DNA of 6,100 bases. Source: Chamaesiphon sp. (GTDB taxonomy: Bacteria; Cyanobacteriota; Cyanobacteriia; Cyanobacteriales; Chamaesiphonaceae). Shown here piece after piece: positions 4,790-6,100 of this stretch; the first letter of the stretch is position 1; every line of letters begins with the position of its first letter. The DNA lies in contig JAGVCD010000327.1 in the NCBI GenBank assembly GCA_020059425.1, positions 1-6,100 on the forward strand, given 5' to 3'. A program made the position numbers and the translations under genes. The notes under the pieces are model-generated. The model saw nothing but the letters and a program-made list of their open reading frames with translations. It was not told the DNA's origin and searched no databases.

Positions 4790-6100
4790 CTAGGTGAATA
4801 AATCCATGTCGGTCACTGCGCCTAAGCTACTAGATGATACTAACTTAGCGTATTTACCCAAAACCCCGGTTCTATAGCGGGGTGCTGGTACTACCCAGTT
4901 CGATCGCCTCACACTCAATTCTGCCTCGGAGACTTCTAGTTGGAGTTGGCGTTGGGGGGCATCGATCGTAATAGTATCGCCTTCTTGCACCAGGGCAATT
5001 AATCCACCCACATAGGCTTCGGGAGCTACATGGCCAACAACCATGCCGTAGGTACCACCAGAAAAACGACCATCCGTAATGAGACCCACCGAGTCACCCA
5101 AACCAGCACCGATAATCGCCGCAGTGGGCGCGAGCATTTCGCGCATCCCCGGGCCACCCTTCGGCCCTTCATAGCGAATTACTAACACATCACCAGCTTT
5201 GATTTTGTTGGCTAGAATGGCATCCAAACAGTCTTCTTCGGACTCAAACACCCGCGCGGGACCAGTAATTTTGGGATTCTTTACCCCCGTGATTTTGGCC
5301 ACTGAGCCTTCCGTCGCTAAGTTACCTTTCAAGATGGCCAAATGTCCTTGGGCGTACATTGGACGATCCCAAGGCCGAATCACATCTTGATCAGCGCGGG
5401 GTTCAGCCGGAATATCAGCTAAGGTTTCCGCGATAGTTGCACCACTAATAGTCAAGGCATCGCCATGAATTAAGCCTTTGTCCAGCAACATTTTCATGAC
5501 CTGGGGAATCCCGCCAGCTTGGTGTAAATCAGTAGCGACATATTTACCAGAAGGCTTCAGATCGCAGATCACGGGTACTTTACCGCGAATAATTTCAAAA
5601 TCATCGATCGATAAGGGCACACCCATCGTGCGCGCGATCGCCAGCAGGTGCAACACCGAGTTAGTGGAGCCACCGACGGCCATAATCACGGCGATCGCAT
5701 TCTCAAAAGCTTTGCGGGTTAGAATTTGGCTGGGCAAAATTTGCTGGCGAATGGCTTCCACCAATACAAAAGCTGATTTCTCCGCACTGACAGCTTTTTC
5801 TTCATCTTCCGCCGCCATCGTGGAAGAATAGGGTAGACTCATTCCCAGGGCTTCAAAGGCTGAAGACATCGTATTGGCGGTAAACATCCCACCGCAGGAA
5901 CCAGCCCCGGGGCAAGCTTTTTCTTCGATCGCCTTCAGTTCGGCTTCGTCAATTTTGCCAGCACTGAACTGACCGACGGCTTCAAAAGAACTCACCACCG
6001 TCAGATCTTTGCCGTTGTGATGGCCAGGTTTAATAGTACCGCCGTAGACAAAAATTGCCGGAATATTCATCCGCGCCATGGCCAGCATGGCACCGGGCAT
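4790..6100 (-). CDS. ilvD: Dihydroxy-acid dehydratase, C-terminal 436 residues (5' end outside the window)
   Basis: IlvD dehydrates 2,3-dihydroxy-isovalerate and 2,3-dihydroxy-3-methylvalerate to the 2-keto acids that lead to valine, isoleucine and leucine. It is a cytoplasmic dimer with an Fe-S cluster. The window shows about 436 of the usual ~560 residues. The methionine at the right edge is not the start: it belongs to the internal CDKNMPG motif, whose CDK part (a cluster cysteine) lies beyond 6100. Visible signatures are [19 protein letters not shown] (61-79), in which Cys69 of GSCGGM is a cluster ligand, [12 protein letters not shown] (about 140-151), [14 protein letters not shown] (309-322) and [13 protein letters not shown] (340-352) with the catalytic-type Ser347. 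The C-terminus is intact ([21 protein letters not shown] region). There is no frameshift or missing motif in the visible part, so it looks functional. Two perfect HIP1 octamers lie inside it. Confidence 0.97.
   Translation of the reverse strand: MPGAMLAMARMNIPAIFVYGGTIKPGHHNGKDLTVVSSFEAVGQFSAGKIDEAELKAIEEKACPGAGSCGGMFTANTMSSAFEALGMSLPYSSTMAAEDEEKAVSAEKSAFVLVEAIRQQILPSQILTRKAFENAIAVIMAVGGSTNSVLHLLAIARTMGVPLSIDDFEIIRGKVPVICDLKPSGKYVATDLHQAGGIPQVMKMLLDKGLIHGDALTISGATIAETLADIPAEPRADQDVIRPWDRPMYAQGHLAILKGNLATEGSVAKITGVKNPKITGPARVFESEEDCLDAILANKIKAGDVLVIRYEGPKGGPGMREMLAPTAAIIGAGLGDSVGLITDGRFSGGTYGMVVGHVAPEAYVGGLIALVQEGDTITIDAPQRQLQLEVSEAELSVRRSNWVVPAPRYRTGVLGKYAKLVSSSSLGAVTDMDLFT
5634..5641. repeat. 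HIP1 octamer GCGATCGC
   Basis: A perfect copy of the highly iterated palindrome typical of many cyanobacterial genomes, lying inside ilvD. It supports the taxonomic reading; no local function is implied. Confidence 0.8.
5691..5698. repeat. HIP1 octamer GCGATCGC
   Basis: A second perfect HIP1 copy inside ilvD, 57 bases from the first. Many related CGATCG cores occur elsewhere, for example at 392, 1375, 2042, 3691, 4431, 4901 and 5927 (approximate starts). Confidence 0.8.

Noticed and set aside
5199..5831. Two + strand open frames (5199-5390 and 5478-5831) opposite ilvD
   Set aside because: Both are mirror frames of ilvD, which is conserved across the whole stretch.
6098..6100. ATG at the right edge as the ilvD start
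   Set aside because: It encodes the Met of the internal CDKNMPG motif; about 120 residues, including a cluster cysteine, must lie beyond the window.
1..6100. CRISPR array, tRNA, rRNA, insertion sequence or attachment site
   Set aside because: I saw no regularly spaced repeats, cloverleaf pattern, transposase motif or flanking direct repeats.

Overview
The window looks like cyanobacterial chromosome. The hexamer CGATCG occurs about 17 times by eye in 6.1 kb, against roughly 1.5 expected by chance. Two of these are perfect HIP1 octamers (GCGATCGC, 5634-5641 and 5691-5698), the repeat typical of cyanobacterial genomes. The proteins agree: the IlvD sequence and the small coiled-coil phasin-like protein read like cyanobacterial versions, and the first gene resembles cyanobacterial acyl-ACP reductase. 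I cannot name the genus from this window.

Layout from left to right. (1) A + strand gene (open to the left edge, ending at 1187) encodes a divergent relative of long-chain acyl-[acyl-carrier-protein] reductase (AAR). It keeps the Rossmann glycine motif and the cysteine that forms the acyl-enzyme in AAR, but it is AT-rich and lies outside a recognisable alkane locus. (2) Converging on it is a minus-strand block: a long RluA-type pseudouridine synthase (1263-2843), a DedA-family membrane protein 22 bases upstream of it (2866-3483), and a MAPEG-family membrane protein (3604-4011). (3) A 364-base region without a convincing gene (4012-4375) separates the divergent MAPEG gene from a + strand gene for a 107-residue phasin-like coiled-coil protein (4376-4699). 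(4) A strong 14-bp hairpin (4729-4767) lies between that gene and the converging ilvD gene (4790 to beyond 6100), and probably terminates transcription from both sides.

Most of the window is housekeeping: branched-chain amino acid synthesis (IlvD), RNA modification (RluA-like), membrane maintenance (DedA) and a MAPEG enzyme. The genes do not form one pathway. rluA-like and dedA are close enough to be co-transcribed; the MAPEG gene may precede them in the same transcript, though a candidate promoter sits in front of dedA. The item most worth a second look is the AAR-like gene at the left edge. I see no CRISPR array, tRNA, rRNA, insertion sequence or complete new multi-gene system here.
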